Part shown: positions 34,708 to 43,176 of the stretch, piece after piece
How positions within the stretch are numbered: the first letter of the stretch is position 1
How the letters are laid out: each line of letters opens with the position of its first letter
Origin: Streptomyces lasiicapitis
Lineage (GTDB): Bacteria > Actinomycetota > Actinomycetes > Streptomycetales > Streptomycetaceae
Direction: 5' to 3'
Length of the DNA stretch: 64,000 nt
NCBI RefSeq assembly: GCF_014646335.1
Contig: NZ_BMNG01000011.1
Location: forward strand, 62,001 to 126,000
Position numbers and translations under genes: made by a program
The notes under the pieces: model-generated
Database searches by the model: none
What the model was told of the DNA's origin: nothing
What the model saw: the letters and a program-made list of their open reading frames with translations, nothing else

Positions 34708-36162
34708 ATGACCCGCAACGTCGTCCTGATCACCGCCGACCAGTGGCGCGGCGACTGCCTGTCCGCCGCGGGACACCCTGTCGTCCGCACCCCCTACCTC
34801 GACCAACTCGCGGGCCGCGGCGCCCGGTTCGAGAAGGCGTACTCGGCCGTGCCGTCGTGCATCCCGGCCCGCGCCGCCCTCCACACCGGCCTCGCGCAGA
34901 CCTCGCACCGCCGCACGGGCTACCGGGACGGCGTGCCGTGGGAGTACCCCGTCACGCTGGCCTCCGAGTTCGGCCGCCACGGCTACCAGACGCGCGCCAT
35001 CGGCAAGTTGCACGCCTTCCCGGAGCGCAACCGCATCGGGTTCGACGAAGTGACCCTGCACGACGGGTATTTGCACGCGTCACGTGTGCGCGGCGTCGAT
35101 CCGCGCTTCCACGACGACTATCTGTCCTGGCTCGAAGCCCAGCCGGGCGAGCGTGCCGGCGCCGACTACGCCGACACCGGGCTGGATTGCAACAGCGTGG
35201 TCGCCAGGCCCTGGCCCCGGGCCGAGCGGCTGCACCCCACCAACTGGGTGGTGAGCGAGGCGGTCGACTTCCTCTACCGGCGGGACGTCACCGCCCCCTT
35301 CCTGCTCCATCTCTCCTTCCACCGGCCCCATCCGCCCTACGACCCGCCCGCCTGGGCCTTCGAGCAGTTCCTGCGCGCTCCCTTCGAGGAACCCGTCGTG
35401 GGCGACTGGGCCGACGCGCTCGCCCACTGGCGCGACGACAGCCGCGCGGACGCCAACTACGCGACGTACGACGCCGAAACGGTCCACCGCGCCCGCGCCG
35501 GCTACTACGGCCACATGGCCCACATCGACCAGCAGATCAATCGCTTCCTCACCGCCCTCTCCGAGTTCGGTCTCGCCGACGACACATGGGTGTGCTTCAC
35601 CTCCGATCACGGGGAGATGCTGGGTGAGCATCGGTTGTGGCGGAAGGCGTATCCGTACGAAGGGTCGGCGCGGGTGCCTCTGCTGCTCGCCGGGCCCTCC
35701 GGTTCCCTCCCCCGCGGCGGGGTCGTCTCCTCCGCGCTCGCCGAACTCCGGGATGTGATGCCTACGTTGCTGGAGTGTGCGGGGTTGCCTGTGCCCGATG
35801 GGCTCGACGGGCACAGTCTGCTTCCCGCGGCGCGGGGCTCGTCCCTGCCCGCTCCGCGGACCTGGCTGCACGGGGAGCACGCGCTCTTCGGGGAGTCCAT
35901 GCAGTGGCTCACCGACGGGCGGGAGAAGTATGTGTGGTTCTCGGGGACTGGGAGGGAGCAGCTTTTCGATCTGGTCGAGGATCCGCGGGAGGCGTGCGAC
36001 CTCGCGCCGTCCGCGCCGGGGGCTGTGGCGGTGTGGCGCGAGCGCCTGGTGGGGGAGCTGGCGGGGCGCCCTGAGGGGTACGTCGCGGACGGCGCGCTGG
36101 TGCCGGGCCGGGCACCGCTGGACGTCCTGCCGGAGGCTCCCCAGCCCCACCCCTTCCCGTAA
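34708..36162 (+). CDS. Arylsulfatase-family hydrolase (Cys-type formylglycine)
   Basis: A 484-residue sulfatase. Metal ligands are at Asp11 (ITADQWRGD). The modification motif C51-I-P-A-R55 matches CxPxR, where Cys is turned into formylglycine by FGE. GKLHAFPERN (about 95) and TSDHGEMLGEH (about 296) carry further active-site residues. There is no signal peptide, so it is probably cytosolic; choline-sulfatase-like or phosphonate/sulfate ester substrates are possible. The last residues (about PQPHPFP) and the stop lie in a dispersed repeat, and codons in the last 180 residues are less GC-biased than in the first 300. Confidence 0.9.
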   Translation: MTRNVVLITADQWRGDCLSAAGHPVVRTPYLDQLAGRGARFEKAYSAVPSCIPARAALHTGLAQTSHRRTGYRDGVPWEYPVTLASEFGRHGYQTRAIGKLHAFPERNRIGFDEVTLHDGYLHASRVRGVDPRFHDDYLSWLEAQPGERAGADYADTGLDCNSVVARPWPRAERLHPTNWVVSEAVDFLYRRDVTAPFLLHLSFHRPHPPYDPPAWAFEQFLRAPFEEPVVGDWADALAHWRDDSRADANYATYDAETVHRARAGYYGHMAHIDQQINRFLTALSEFGLADDTWVCFTSDHGEMLGEHRLWRKAYPYEGSARVPLLLAGPSGSLPRGGVVSSALAELRDVMPTLLECAGLPVPDGLDGHSLLPAARGSSLPAPRTWLHGEHALFGESMQWLTDGREKYVWFSGTGREQLFDLVEDPREACDLAPSAPGAVAVWRERLVGELAGRPEGYVADGALVPGRAPLDVLPEAPQPHPFP

Positions 36163-36236
36163 CCAGGGGCGCTGCGCCCCCTGGACCCCAGCCGAATCGC
36201 CGCTTCGCGGCTCGTCCTCAAGCGCCGGACGGGCTG
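36134..36236 (+). repeat. Dispersed repeat, family A, copy A5
   Basis: A diverged full copy: CCCCAGCCCCACCCCTTCCC, CAGGGGCGCTGCGCCCCCTGG hairpin (in two parts), CGCCGCTTCGCGGCTCG, TCCTCAAGCGCCGG and ACGGGCTGG. It supplies the last codons and stop of the sulfatase. Confidence 0.85.
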
Positions 36237-36261
36237 GATCCTTGCCGCGACCGGCACATAT

Positions 36262-36349
36262 TCAGCCCCTCCGGCGATTGAGGAGCGGGGGTCTGGGGGC
36301 AGAGCCCCCAGTTTCGGGAAGGGGTGGGATTGGGGAGCCCCCGGCAAGG
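36262..36349 (-). repeat. Dispersed repeat, family A, copy A6 (inverted to A5)
   Basis: The reverse complement reads GGGGGCTCCCCAATCCCACC, CTTCCCGAAACTGGGGGC, then TCCTCAATCGCCGG and AGGGGCTGA. A5 and A6 face each other across 25 bases, so together they form a long imperfect inverted repeat between the convergent sulfatase and amidohydrolase genes. Confidence 0.85.
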
Positions 36350-36357
36350 CCCCCGCC

Positions 36358-37446
36358 TCAGCCCACCACCCTCCCGTTCAACACCACCGCAGAAGGCGCC
36401 GCCAGCACCCGCACATCCGCCCGCGGATCCCCCTCGTACACGACAAGATCCGCAGGAGCCCCCTCCACGAGTCCGGGCCGCCCGAGCCACGCCCGGGCAC
36501 CCCACACGGCGGCGGAGATCGCGTCGACGGCGGGGATCCCGGCCTTGGTGAGCTCAAGGACCTCCCCGCCGACGAGCCCGTGGGCGAGCGCGCCGCCGGC
36601 GTCGGTGCCCGCGTACACGGGCACCCCGGCGTCGTAGGCGGCCCGCACGGTGTCGTAGCGGCGGGCGTGCAGCCGCCGCATGTGGTCCGACCAGCGGGGG
36701 AACTTCGCCTCGCCCCCGGCGGCGAGTTGCGGGAAGGTGGCGATGTTGACGAGGGTGGGCACGATGGCGACGCCGCGTGCGGCGAAGAGGGGGATGGTGT
36801 CCTCGGTGAGGCCGGTGGCGTGCTCGACGCAGTCGATGCCCGCCTCGACGAGGTCACGGAGGGAGTCCTCCGCGAAGCAGTGGGCGGTGACGCGGGCGCC
36901 GAGCCGGTGGGCCTCGGCGATGGCGGCCTCGACGGCGCCGCGCGGCCAGCAGGCGGTGAGGTCACCGGCGTCGCGGTCGATCCAGTCGCCGACGAGCTTG
37001 ACCCAGCCGTCGCCGCGCCGCGCCTCGCGGGCGACGTACGCGACGAGGTCGTCGGGCTCGATCTCGTGGGCGTAGTTGCGGATGTAGCGGCGGGTACGGG
37101 CGATGTGCCGGCCCGCGCGGATGATCTTCGGCAGGTCCTCGCGGTCGTCGATCCAGCGGGTGTCGGAGGGCGAGCCCGCGTCGCGCAGGAGCAGCGCGCC
37201 CGCGTCGCGGTCGGTGAGCGCCTGCTTCTCGGCGACGTCCGGGGCGACGGGTCCGTGGGCGTCCAGACCGACGTGGCAGTGCGCGTCGACGAGGCCGGGC
37301 AGGGCCCAGCCCCGCACGGTGATCATGTCCGCCCCGGCAGGGCGCTGGTAGGTCACCCGCCCTCCCACCACCCACAACTCGTCCCGTACGTCCTCGGGCC
37401 CGACGAGCACCCGCCCCTTCACGTGCAGCACCGTGCGATCGCTCAT
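36358..37446 (-). CDS. Amidohydrolase-superfamily protein
   Basis: A 362-residue metal-dependent hydrolase starting at ATG 37446; the frame stays open far upstream but that part is antisense to the aminotransferase. HCH metal ligands are in GLVDAHCHVG (H56, H58), a possible carboxylated Lys in GDGWVKLVGDWI, His ligands in VTAHCFAED and CVEHATG, and the Asp in VYAGTDAGG. The pattern fits the imidazolonepropionase/prolidase-like Sgx group, substrate unknown. The final 30 codons use GCT, CCT, GAT, CTT and TTG, unlike the rest. It is divergent from the aminotransferase with about 135 bases between starts. Confidence 0.88.
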   Translation of the reverse strand: MSDRTVLHVKGRVLVGPEDVRDELWVVGGRVTYQRPAGADMITVRGWALPGLVDAHCHVGLDAHGPVAPDVAEKQALTDRDAGALLLRDAGSPSDTRWIDDREDLPKIIRAGRHIARTRRYIRNYAHEIEPDDLVAYVAREARRGDGWVKLVGDWIDRDAGDLTACWPRGAVEAAIAEAHRLGARVTAHCFAEDSLRDLVEAGIDCVEHATGLTEDTIPLFAARGVAIVPTLVNIATFPQLAAGGEAKFPRWSDHMRRLHARRYDTVRAAYDAGVPVYAGTDAGGALAHGLVGGEVLELTKAGIPAVDAISAAVWGARAWLGRPGLVEGAPADLVVYEGDPRADVRVLAAPSAVVLNGRVVG

Positions 37447-37581
37447 GGGCAGCAGCTTAGACAGCACCGTGGGAGGCGAGAGGGCTGACTTCGGGGGTGG
37501 GTACGCTCGATGCGCGGGAGGACCCCGTCCGTCCCGTCCATCCCATCCATGAGCGACACGAGCGACGAAGCGAGCAGCAGC

Positions 37582-38682
37582 GTGACCCACCCCTTCCTTG
37601 ACCTTGCGCCGCTCGGCGCCGCGCACTTCGCCGCCATCGAGGACCGGGTGGCCCGGCTCCTGGACACCGAGCAGGACGTCGTGATCATGCAGGGCGAGGC
37701 GCTGCTGCCCCTGGAGGGCTGCATCCGCGGCGCCGCGCAGCCGGGGACGACCGCCCTCAACGTCATCACCGGGCCCTACGGGCAGACCTTCGGCGACTGG
37801 CTGCGGGACTGCGGCGCGACGGTCGTCGACCTGGCCGTGCCGTTCCACACCGCCGTGACGGCCGCGCAGGTCGAGGAGGCCCTCGCCGCGCACCCCGAGA
37901 TCGACTTCGTGTCGCTCGTGCACGCGGAGGCGGCGACCGGCAACACCAACCCGGTCGCGGAGATCGGCGAGGTCGTGCGTGCGCACGGCGCCCTGTTCAT
38001 GCTGGACGCCGTCGCGTCCGTGGCCGCCGAGCCGCTGCTCCCGGACGCGTGGGGCGTGGACCTGTGTGTGATCGGTGCGCAGAAGGCGATGGGCGGGCCC
38101 GCCGGGGTGTCGGCGGTGTCGGTGAGCGCGCGCGCCTGGGCGCGGCTCGCCGCGAATCCGCGGGCGCCGCGGCGCTCGTACCTCTCCCTCCTGGACTGGA
38201 AGGAGCGGTGGGTCGACGGTGGCCGGAAGGCGCTGCTGCACGCTCCGGCGCAGTTGGAGATGTTGGCGCTGGAGGCGTGCGTGGAGCGGATCGAGGCGGA
38301 GGGGCTCGACGCTTTGATGGGGCGGCATGCCACGGCCGCTGCGGCTACGCGTGCGGGTGCGGTCGCTCTTGGCGGTGGTCTTGAGCCGTACGTGTACGAG
38401 GCTTCCGACGCCGCGCCCGTCGCCACGACGTTGCGTGCGCCGCAGGGCGTCGACGCCTCCGAGCTGGTCGCGCGCGCCCTTGCCGCCGATCCCGTGCTGC
38501 CGCTGGTCGCGGGTGGTGGCGCGTTGGCCAAGGAGATGATTCGCGTCAACCACTATGGGCCCGACGCTACTCGGGGGGTCGTCCATGCGTCGCTTGCCGC
38601 GTTGGGCGCCGCGATGGCCGAGTGCGGCCTCACTGTCGACCTGGAGGCCGCTCGCCGCGCCGTCACGGCCGCCTGGCTGTAG
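37582..38682 (+). CDS. PLP-dependent class V aminotransferase (alanine-glyoxylate type)
   Basis: From GTG 37582 the protein has 366 residues and begins THPFLDLAPLG. ATG 37549 is possible but lacks a ribosome binding site. Features: GEALLPLEGCIRG near the N-terminus, VHAEAATGNTNPVAEIGEV (about 114-132), LDAVASVAAEPL, and the PLP Lys in VIGAQKAMGGPAG (Lys about 169). The family includes alanine-glyoxylate/serine-pyruvate transaminases and 2-aminoethylphosphonate transaminase. No pathway partner is apparent. Codons in the last 120 residues are relaxed (CTT, GCT, CGT, TTG), next to repeat copy A7. Confidence 0.85.
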   Translation: MTHPFLDLAPLGAAHFAAIEDRVARLLDTEQDVVIMQGEALLPLEGCIRGAAQPGTTALNVITGPYGQTFGDWLRDCGATVVDLAVPFHTAVTAAQVEEALAAHPEIDFVSLVHAEAATGNTNPVAEIGEVVRAHGALFMLDAVASVAAEPLLPDAWGVDLCVIGAQKAMGGPAGVSAVSVSARAWARLAANPRAPRRSYLSLLDWKERWVDGGRKALLHAPAQLEMLALEACVERIEAEGLDALMGRHATAAAATRAGAVALGGGLEPYVYEASDAAPVATTLRAPQGVDASELVARALAADPVLPLVAGGGALAKEMIRVNHYGPDATRGVVHASLAALGAAMAECGLTVDLEAARRAVTAAWL

Positions 38683-38694
38683 GCCCCGGCCCTC

Positions 38695-38762
38695 TCATGG
38701 GGCTCCGCCCCTCTCCCCCGTTCGGCGCTTCGCGCCTCGTCCTCAAGCGCCGGACGGGCTGA
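38695..38762 (+). repeat. Dispersed repeat, family A, copy A7 (5'-shortened)
   Basis: ATGGGGCTCCGCCCCT hairpin, CGGCGCTTCGCGCCTCG hairpin, TCCTCAAGCGCCGG and ACGGGCTGA. It lies 13 bases after the aminotransferase stop and lacks the CCCCAATCCCGCCCC left arm. Confidence 0.82.
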
Positions 38763-38855
38763 CAACACCTCCCGTCGCCCGGCCGGTGGCCGAAACGCCT
38801 GCCGTCGGCCGACGCGCCCTGGGAAACCCGTGCGCACGGGGGGAAGCATGTCCCC

Positions 38856-39380
38856 ATGCCCACCATGCCGGACGGCCGCCCCATCCCTCACCTCACCGCC
38901 GACGAGCCGACCATGCTTGCCAGTTGGCTGGATTTTCACCGTGAGACGCTCGCGCACAAGTGCGCGGGGCTCGACGACGCGCAGACGCGGCGGGCGGCCG
39001 TGGAGCCGTCCGCGCTCAGCCTGTTCGGGCTGGTCCAGCATCTGGCGGACGTCGAGCGGAAGTGGTTCCAGCGAGTGTTCGCCGGGCGGGACGTGCCGTG
39101 GATCCGCGGCGATCCGGCGAGCGGCTTCACGCCGGACCCGGAGCGCTCGTTCGCCGACGTGCTCGCGGTGTGGCGGCGCGAGGTCGAGGTCAGCCGGGAG
39201 ATCTGCGCGGGGCGCTCGCTCGACGACACCGGGCGGCTGTCGGCCGAGGAGGCCGCCCTGATGGGCAGTGCGGCCATCAGCCTGCGCTGGATCCTCGTCC
39301 ACCTCATCGAGGAGTACGCCCGCCACAACGGCCACGCCGATCTGCTCAGGGAGCGCGTCGACGGAGTCACCGGGCCGTGA
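38856..39380 (+). CDS. DinB-like (DUF664) protein
   Basis: A 174-residue four-helix-bundle protein of the DinB/DUF664 group. The likely metal-binding His are in VQHLADVERKWF (His about 62) and VHLIEEYARHNGHADLL (His about 149, 157, 160). Actinobacterial relatives include mycothiol- or bacillithiol-dependent transferases, so a thiol-linked detoxification role is possible but unproven. It lies upstream of ectA, separated by a 364-base regulatory region. Confidence 0.85.
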   Translation: MPTMPDGRPIPHLTADEPTMLASWLDFHRETLAHKCAGLDDAQTRRAAVEPSALSLFGLVQHLADVERKWFQRVFAGRDVPWIRGDPASGFTPDPERSFADVLAVWRREVEVSREICAGRSLDDTGRLSAEEAALMGSAAISLRWILVHLIEEYARHNGHADLLRERVDGVTGP

Positions 39381-39744
39381 CACGGCGGCAAATCCGGCGG
39401 CAGAATGAACGGGTCCACGGCAGGTGCACAGCAATTCGCGCACCGCTTTTCATGAATTCTTTATGCGAGCAGCTTCCCGTATTCTTCTGCCCGCTTTCCA
39501 GGGGCCTAAACACTAAGGTTTCGCCAGCGCCAATCCACGTAATTCGGGCACGTCTCGCGGGAGTTTCGTTTCTGTGACGCACTCCACAGGCCGTCTGTTT
39601 TGTCGGATATAAACTATACAAAAACGGGATAAATGGACGCCCATTCATGCGGGCGCCCGCGCCTGCGTGATAACACATGAGGTCGCCGCGCGTAACCCCT
39701 TCCCCCGATGCAATCCGAGAAATTGCTCGGTAAATTCAATCCGC
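39381..39744 (+). promoter_or_regulatory. AT-rich regulatory region of ectABCD
   Basis: 364 bases, the most AT-rich part of the window. GGATATAAACTATACAAAAAC (39604-39624, in two overlapping -10-like hexamers) is the best promoter candidate. Inverted repeats downstream: AATGG-acgc-CCATT (39632-39645), the palindrome GCGGGCGCCCGC (39649-39660), and CCGAG-aaattg-CTCGG (39715-39730), which lies just before the ectA start. ectA lacks a clear ribosome binding site, so the long leader with hairpins may control translation. Osmotic or heat induction is known for ect genes; the mechanism here is not visible. Confidence 0.55.
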
Positions 39745-40311
39745 ATGACCGCTGCACAAGCCGATCTACCGACCGACCTGCAAGCGAATTTCCTTGAAAT
39801 GCCCGAGGGGCTGCGGCTCGACACCCCCGGCGTCGCCGACGGCGCCGCGATCTGGCGGATCGCCCGCGACTCGAAGGTCCTCGACCTCAACTCCTCGTAC
39901 AGCTACCTGCTGTGGTGTCGCGACTTCGCCGCGACGTCCGTCGTGGCCAGGGACAGCGCATCTCCAGGCGGCGAACCCGCCGGATTCATCACCGGCTACA
40001 TCCGCCCCGACAAGCCGCGCACCCTGGTGGTCTGGCAGGTGGCCGTCGACCACGCGCACCGTGGTCGTGGCCTCGCCGGCGCGCTGCTCGACGGGCTTGC
40101 CGCGAAGGTCGCCGCCCACCCCGGGTTCGACGCCCTGGAGACGACCATCTCGCCGGACAACACCGCCTCCGAGCGCCTGTTCACCTCGTTCGCGAAGCGC
40201 CACGGCGCGCGCGTCGAGCGGACCGTGCTGTTCGACGCGGCCCTGTTTCCCGATGACGACGGCGGGCACGAGCCCGAGGTCCTGTTCGACATCGCCCCAC
40301 TCTTCCGCTGA
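39745..40311 (+). CDS. ectA: L-2,4-diaminobutyrate acetyltransferase (EctA)
   Basis: A 188-residue GNAT acetyltransferase that N-acetylates 2,4-diaminobutyrate, the second step of ectoine synthesis. SSYSYLLWCRDFAATSVVA (about 51-69) and the acetyl-CoA loop VDHAHRGRGLAGALL (about 107-121) are typical, as is ETTISPDNTASERLF (about 136-150). The ATG at 39745 is the only Met start consistent with family length. It is the first gene of the ectABCD operon. Confidence 0.95.
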   Translation: MTAAQADLPTDLQANFLEMPEGLRLDTPGVADGAAIWRIARDSKVLDLNSSYSYLLWCRDFAATSVVARDSASPGGEPAGFITGYIRPDKPRTLVVWQVAVDHAHRGRGLAGALLDGLAAKVAAHPGFDALETTISPDNTASERLFTSFAKRHGARVERTVLFDAALFPDDDGGHEPEVLFDIAPLFR

Positions 40312-40421
40312 CCGGCCGGCTGCCGCGCCACCGGAGGCCTGACGCACCGTCACATGCCCCCGGCACGATCCCAGTCCACCCAGAACCCCTCACGATCAAT
40401 CCATCTCCCAGGAGATCTGCT

Positions 40422-41693
40422 GTGACCATCACCCAGCCCGACCTGAGCGTCTTCGAGACCCTGGAGTCGGAGGTGCGCAGCTACTGCCGCGGTTGGCCCA
40501 CTGTCTTCGACCGCGCGCAGGGCAGCCGCATGTTCGACGAGGACGGTCACGAGTACCTCGACTTCTTCGCGGGCGCCGGCTCGCTCAACTACGGCCACAA
40601 CAACCCGGTCCTCAAACGCGCCCTCATCGACTACCTGGAGCGCGACGGCGTCACGCACGGCCTCGACATGTCGACGACGGCCAAGCGCGCCTTCCTGGAG
40701 TCGTTCCAGAACCTGGTCCTTCGCCCGCGCGACCTGCCGTACAAGGTCATGTTCCCGGGCCCGACGGGCACCAACGCGGTGGAGTCCGCGCTGAAGCTGG
40801 CCCGCAAGGTCAAGGGCCGCGAGTCGATCGTGTCGTTCACGAACGCCTTCCACGGCATGTCGCTCGGCTCCCTCGCGGTGACCGGCAACGCCTTCAAGCG
40901 GGCGGGCGCCGGCATCCCGCTGGTGCACGGCACGCCGATGCCCTTCGACCACTACCTCGACGACTCGATGCCGGACTTCCTCTGGTTCGAGCGGCTCCTG
41001 GAGGACCAGGGCTCCGGTCTGAACAAGCCCGCCGCGGTGATCGTCGAGACCGTGCAGGGCGAGGGCGGCATCAACGTCGCGCGCGCCGAGTGGCTGCGTT
41101 CGCTGGCCGACCTCTGTCGGCGCCAGGACCTGCTCCTGATCGTCGACGACATCCAGATGGGCTGCGGCCGCACCGGCGCGTTCTTCTCCTTCGAGGAGGC
41201 GGGCATCGTCCCCGACATCGTGACGGTGTCCAAGTCCATCAGCGGCTACGGCCTGCCCATGGCGCTCACCCTGTTCAAGCCCGAGCTGGACGTGTGGGAG
41301 CCCGGCGAGCACAACGGCACCTTCCGCGGCAACAACCCGGCCTTCGTCACGGCCGCCGCCGCCCTGGAGACGTACTGGTCCGACGGCTCGGCGATGGAGA
41401 AGCAGACCCAGGCCCGCGGCGAGCAGATCGAGCAGGCGCTTGTCGCGATCGCCGACGAGGCCGGCGACGCCATCGAGGAGTACCGCGGCCGCGGCATGGT
41501 CTGGGGCATCGAGTTCCGTGACAAGCCGCGCGCGGGCGCCATCGCCAAGCGCGCCTTCGAACTCGGCCTGCTCATCGAGACCTCCGGTCCCGAGAGCGAG
41601 GTCGTCAAGCTGCTCCCGGCCCTGACCATCACGGCCGAGGAGCTCGACGAGGGCCTGCGCACGCTCGCCCGCGCGGTCCGCGAGACCGCCTGA
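40422..41693 (+). CDS. ectB: Diaminobutyrate-2-oxoglutarate transaminase (EctB)
   Basis: A 423-residue class III aminotransferase making 2,4-diaminobutyrate from aspartate semialdehyde and glutamate. GAGSLNYGHNNP (about 51-62), FPGPTGTNAVESALKLAR, the Asp of IVDDIQMGCGRTG (about 240-252) and the PLP Lys in TVSKSISGYGLPMAL (Lys about 271) are all present. GTG 40422 has AGGAG eight bases upstream. 110 bases separate it from ectA. Confidence 0.96.
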   Translation: MTITQPDLSVFETLESEVRSYCRGWPTVFDRAQGSRMFDEDGHEYLDFFAGAGSLNYGHNNPVLKRALIDYLERDGVTHGLDMSTTAKRAFLESFQNLVLRPRDLPYKVMFPGPTGTNAVESALKLARKVKGRESIVSFTNAFHGMSLGSLAVTGNAFKRAGAGIPLVHGTPMPFDHYLDDSMPDFLWFERLLEDQGSGLNKPAAVIVETVQGEGGINVARAEWLRSLADLCRRQDLLLIVDDIQMGCGRTGAFFSFEEAGIVPDIVTVSKSISGYGLPMALTLFKPELDVWEPGEHNGTFRGNNPAFVTAAAALETYWSDGSAMEKQTQARGEQIEQALVAIADEAGDAIEEYRGRGMVWGIEFRDKPRAGAIAKRAFELGLLIETSGPESEVVKLLPALTITAEELDEGLRTLARAVRETA

Positions 41694-41732
41694 ACACCTA
41701 CACCACACGCACAGACAAGGAATCGACTCACC

Positions 41733-42137
41733 GTGATCGTCCGCTCGTTCAAGGACATTGAAGGCACCGACCGGCACGTCAAGGCCGCTTCGGGCACCTG
41801 GGAGAGCAAGCGCATCGTGCTCGCCAAGGAGCGCGTCGGCTTCTCGCTGCACGAGACCGTGCTCTACGCGGGTACGGAGACGTCCATGTGGTACGCCAAC
41901 CACATCGAGGCCGTCGTCTGCACCGAGGGCGAGGCCGAGCTGACCAATGACGAGACCGGCGAGAAGTTCACCATCACGCCGGGCACGATGTATCTGCTCG
42001 ACGGGCACGAGAAGCACACGATGCGCATCAAGAAGGACTTCCGCTGCCTGTGCGTGTTCAACCCGCCGGTGACGGGCCGCGAGGACCACGACGAGAACGG
42101 CGTGTACCCGCTGCTCACGGAGCCGGAGGCGGTTTGA
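41733..42137 (+). CDS. ectC: L-ectoine synthase (EctC)
   Basis: A 134-residue cupin that closes the ring of N-acetyl-diaminobutyrate to ectoine. The iron ligands are likely Glu in NHIEAVVCTEGEAEL (E57 region), Tyr in GTMYLLDGHEKHTMR (about 85) and His in the same motif (about 93). It starts at GTG 41733 with AAGGAA upstream. It is one operon with ectB (39-base gap) and ectD. Confidence 0.96.
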   Translation: MIVRSFKDIEGTDRHVKAASGTWESKRIVLAKERVGFSLHETVLYAGTETSMWYANHIEAVVCTEGEAELTNDETGEKFTITPGTMYLLDGHEKHTMRIKKDFRCLCVFNPPVTGREDHDENGVYPLLTEPEAV

Positions 42138-42201
42138 CCCGCGGCTGACGGCACAGACATCCCGCACAGGGCCGTACGAGAGAGGAGAGGCAGGCAACAC
42201 C

Positions 42202-43101
42202 ATGACCACCGCACCCGGACGCACCGCCGACCTGTACCCGACCCGAGGCGCCGAAGAGGTCCTCATCGAGCGCAAGGACCCCGTGGTGTGGTCCGCGCCG
42301 GGTACGCCGGGACCCTTCACCGGAGAGGACCTGGCGGGGTTCGAACGTGACGGCTTCCGGGCCGTCGAGCAGCTGCTCACGCCCGAGGAAGTCGGTGAAT
42401 ACCACGCCGAGTTGGAGCGGCTGGTCAACGACCCGGCGATGCGCGCGGACGAGCGCTCCATCGTCGAGCCGCGCTCCCAGGAGGTCCGGTCCCTCTTCGA
42501 GGTGCACCGGATCAGCGAGGTCTTCGGGCGGCTCGCGGCCGACCCGCGCGTGGTCGGCCGCGCCCGGCAGATCCTCGGCTCCGACGTGTACGTCCACCAG
42601 TCCCGGATCAACGTGAAGCCGGGCTTCGGCGCGTCGGGCTTCTACTGGCACTCGGACTTCGAGACCTGGCACGCGGAGGACGGCCTCGCGAACATGCGGA
42701 CCGTCTCGGTGTCGATCGCGCTCACCAAGAACCACGACACCAACGGCGGGCTCATGATCATGCCCGGCTCGCACAAGACGTTCCTCGGCTGCGCGGGCGA
42801 GACGCCGAAGGACAACTACAAGAAGTCGCTCCAGATGCAGGACGCGGGCACGCCGTCCGACGCGGCCCTCACCGGGCTCGCCGCCGACTACGGCATCCGC
42901 CTGTTCACCGGCGAGGCGGGCTCGGCGACCTGGTTCGACTGCAACGCCATGCACGGCTCCGGCGACAACATCACGCCGTTCCCGCGCTCGAACGTCTTCC
43001 TCGTGTTCAACAGCGTGGAGAACGCGGCGGTCGAGCCGTTCGCTGCGCCGGTGCGGCGGCCGGAGTTCATCGGGGCTCGGGACTTCACTCCGGTGAAGTG
43101 A
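42202..43101 (+). CDS. ectD: Ectoine 5-hydroxylase (EctD)
   Basis: A 299-residue Fe(II)/2-oxoglutarate dioxygenase that turns ectoine into 5-hydroxyectoine. The EctD signature is seen in FYWHSDFETWHAEDG (His/Asp iron ligands, about 146-160), NGGLMIMPGSHKTF (about 178-191), and the distal His in CNAMHGSGDN (about 252). GAGAGGAGAGG lies upstream. The strong terminator after it ends the ect operon. Confidence 0.96.
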   Translation: MTTAPGRTADLYPTRGAEEVLIERKDPVVWSAPGTPGPFTGEDLAGFERDGFRAVEQLLTPEEVGEYHAELERLVNDPAMRADERSIVEPRSQEVRSLFEVHRISEVFGRLAADPRVVGRARQILGSDVYVHQSRINVKPGFGASGFYWHSDFETWHAEDGLANMRTVSVSIALTKNHDTNGGLMIMPGSHKTFLGCAGETPKDNYKKSLQMQDAGTPSDAALTGLAADYGIRLFTGEAGSATWFDCNAMHGSGDNITPFPRSNVFLVFNSVENAAVEPFAAPVRRPEFIGARDFTPVK

Positions 43102-43115
43102 CCCTGATTCAGGCA

Positions 43116-43155
43116 TGAGTCGGCCCGGCATCCCGTGGGGTGCCGGGCCGACTCA
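43116..43155 (+). terminator. Terminator after ectD
   Basis: TGAGTCGGCCCGGCA (43116-43130) and TGCCGGGCCGACTCA (43141-43155) form a perfect 15-bp stem with a ten-base loop. It lies 14 bases after ectD and before the 3' end of the convergent oxidoreductase, so it may serve both directions. Confidence 0.88.
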
Positions 43156-43176
43156 CGTACGGCTCATCCGAGTTGG

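Noticed and set aside
37447..38586. Upstream extension of the amidohydrolase to a 742-codon protein
   Set aside because: The extra part is antisense to the PLP aminotransferase; the amidohydrolase domain starts at ATG 37446.
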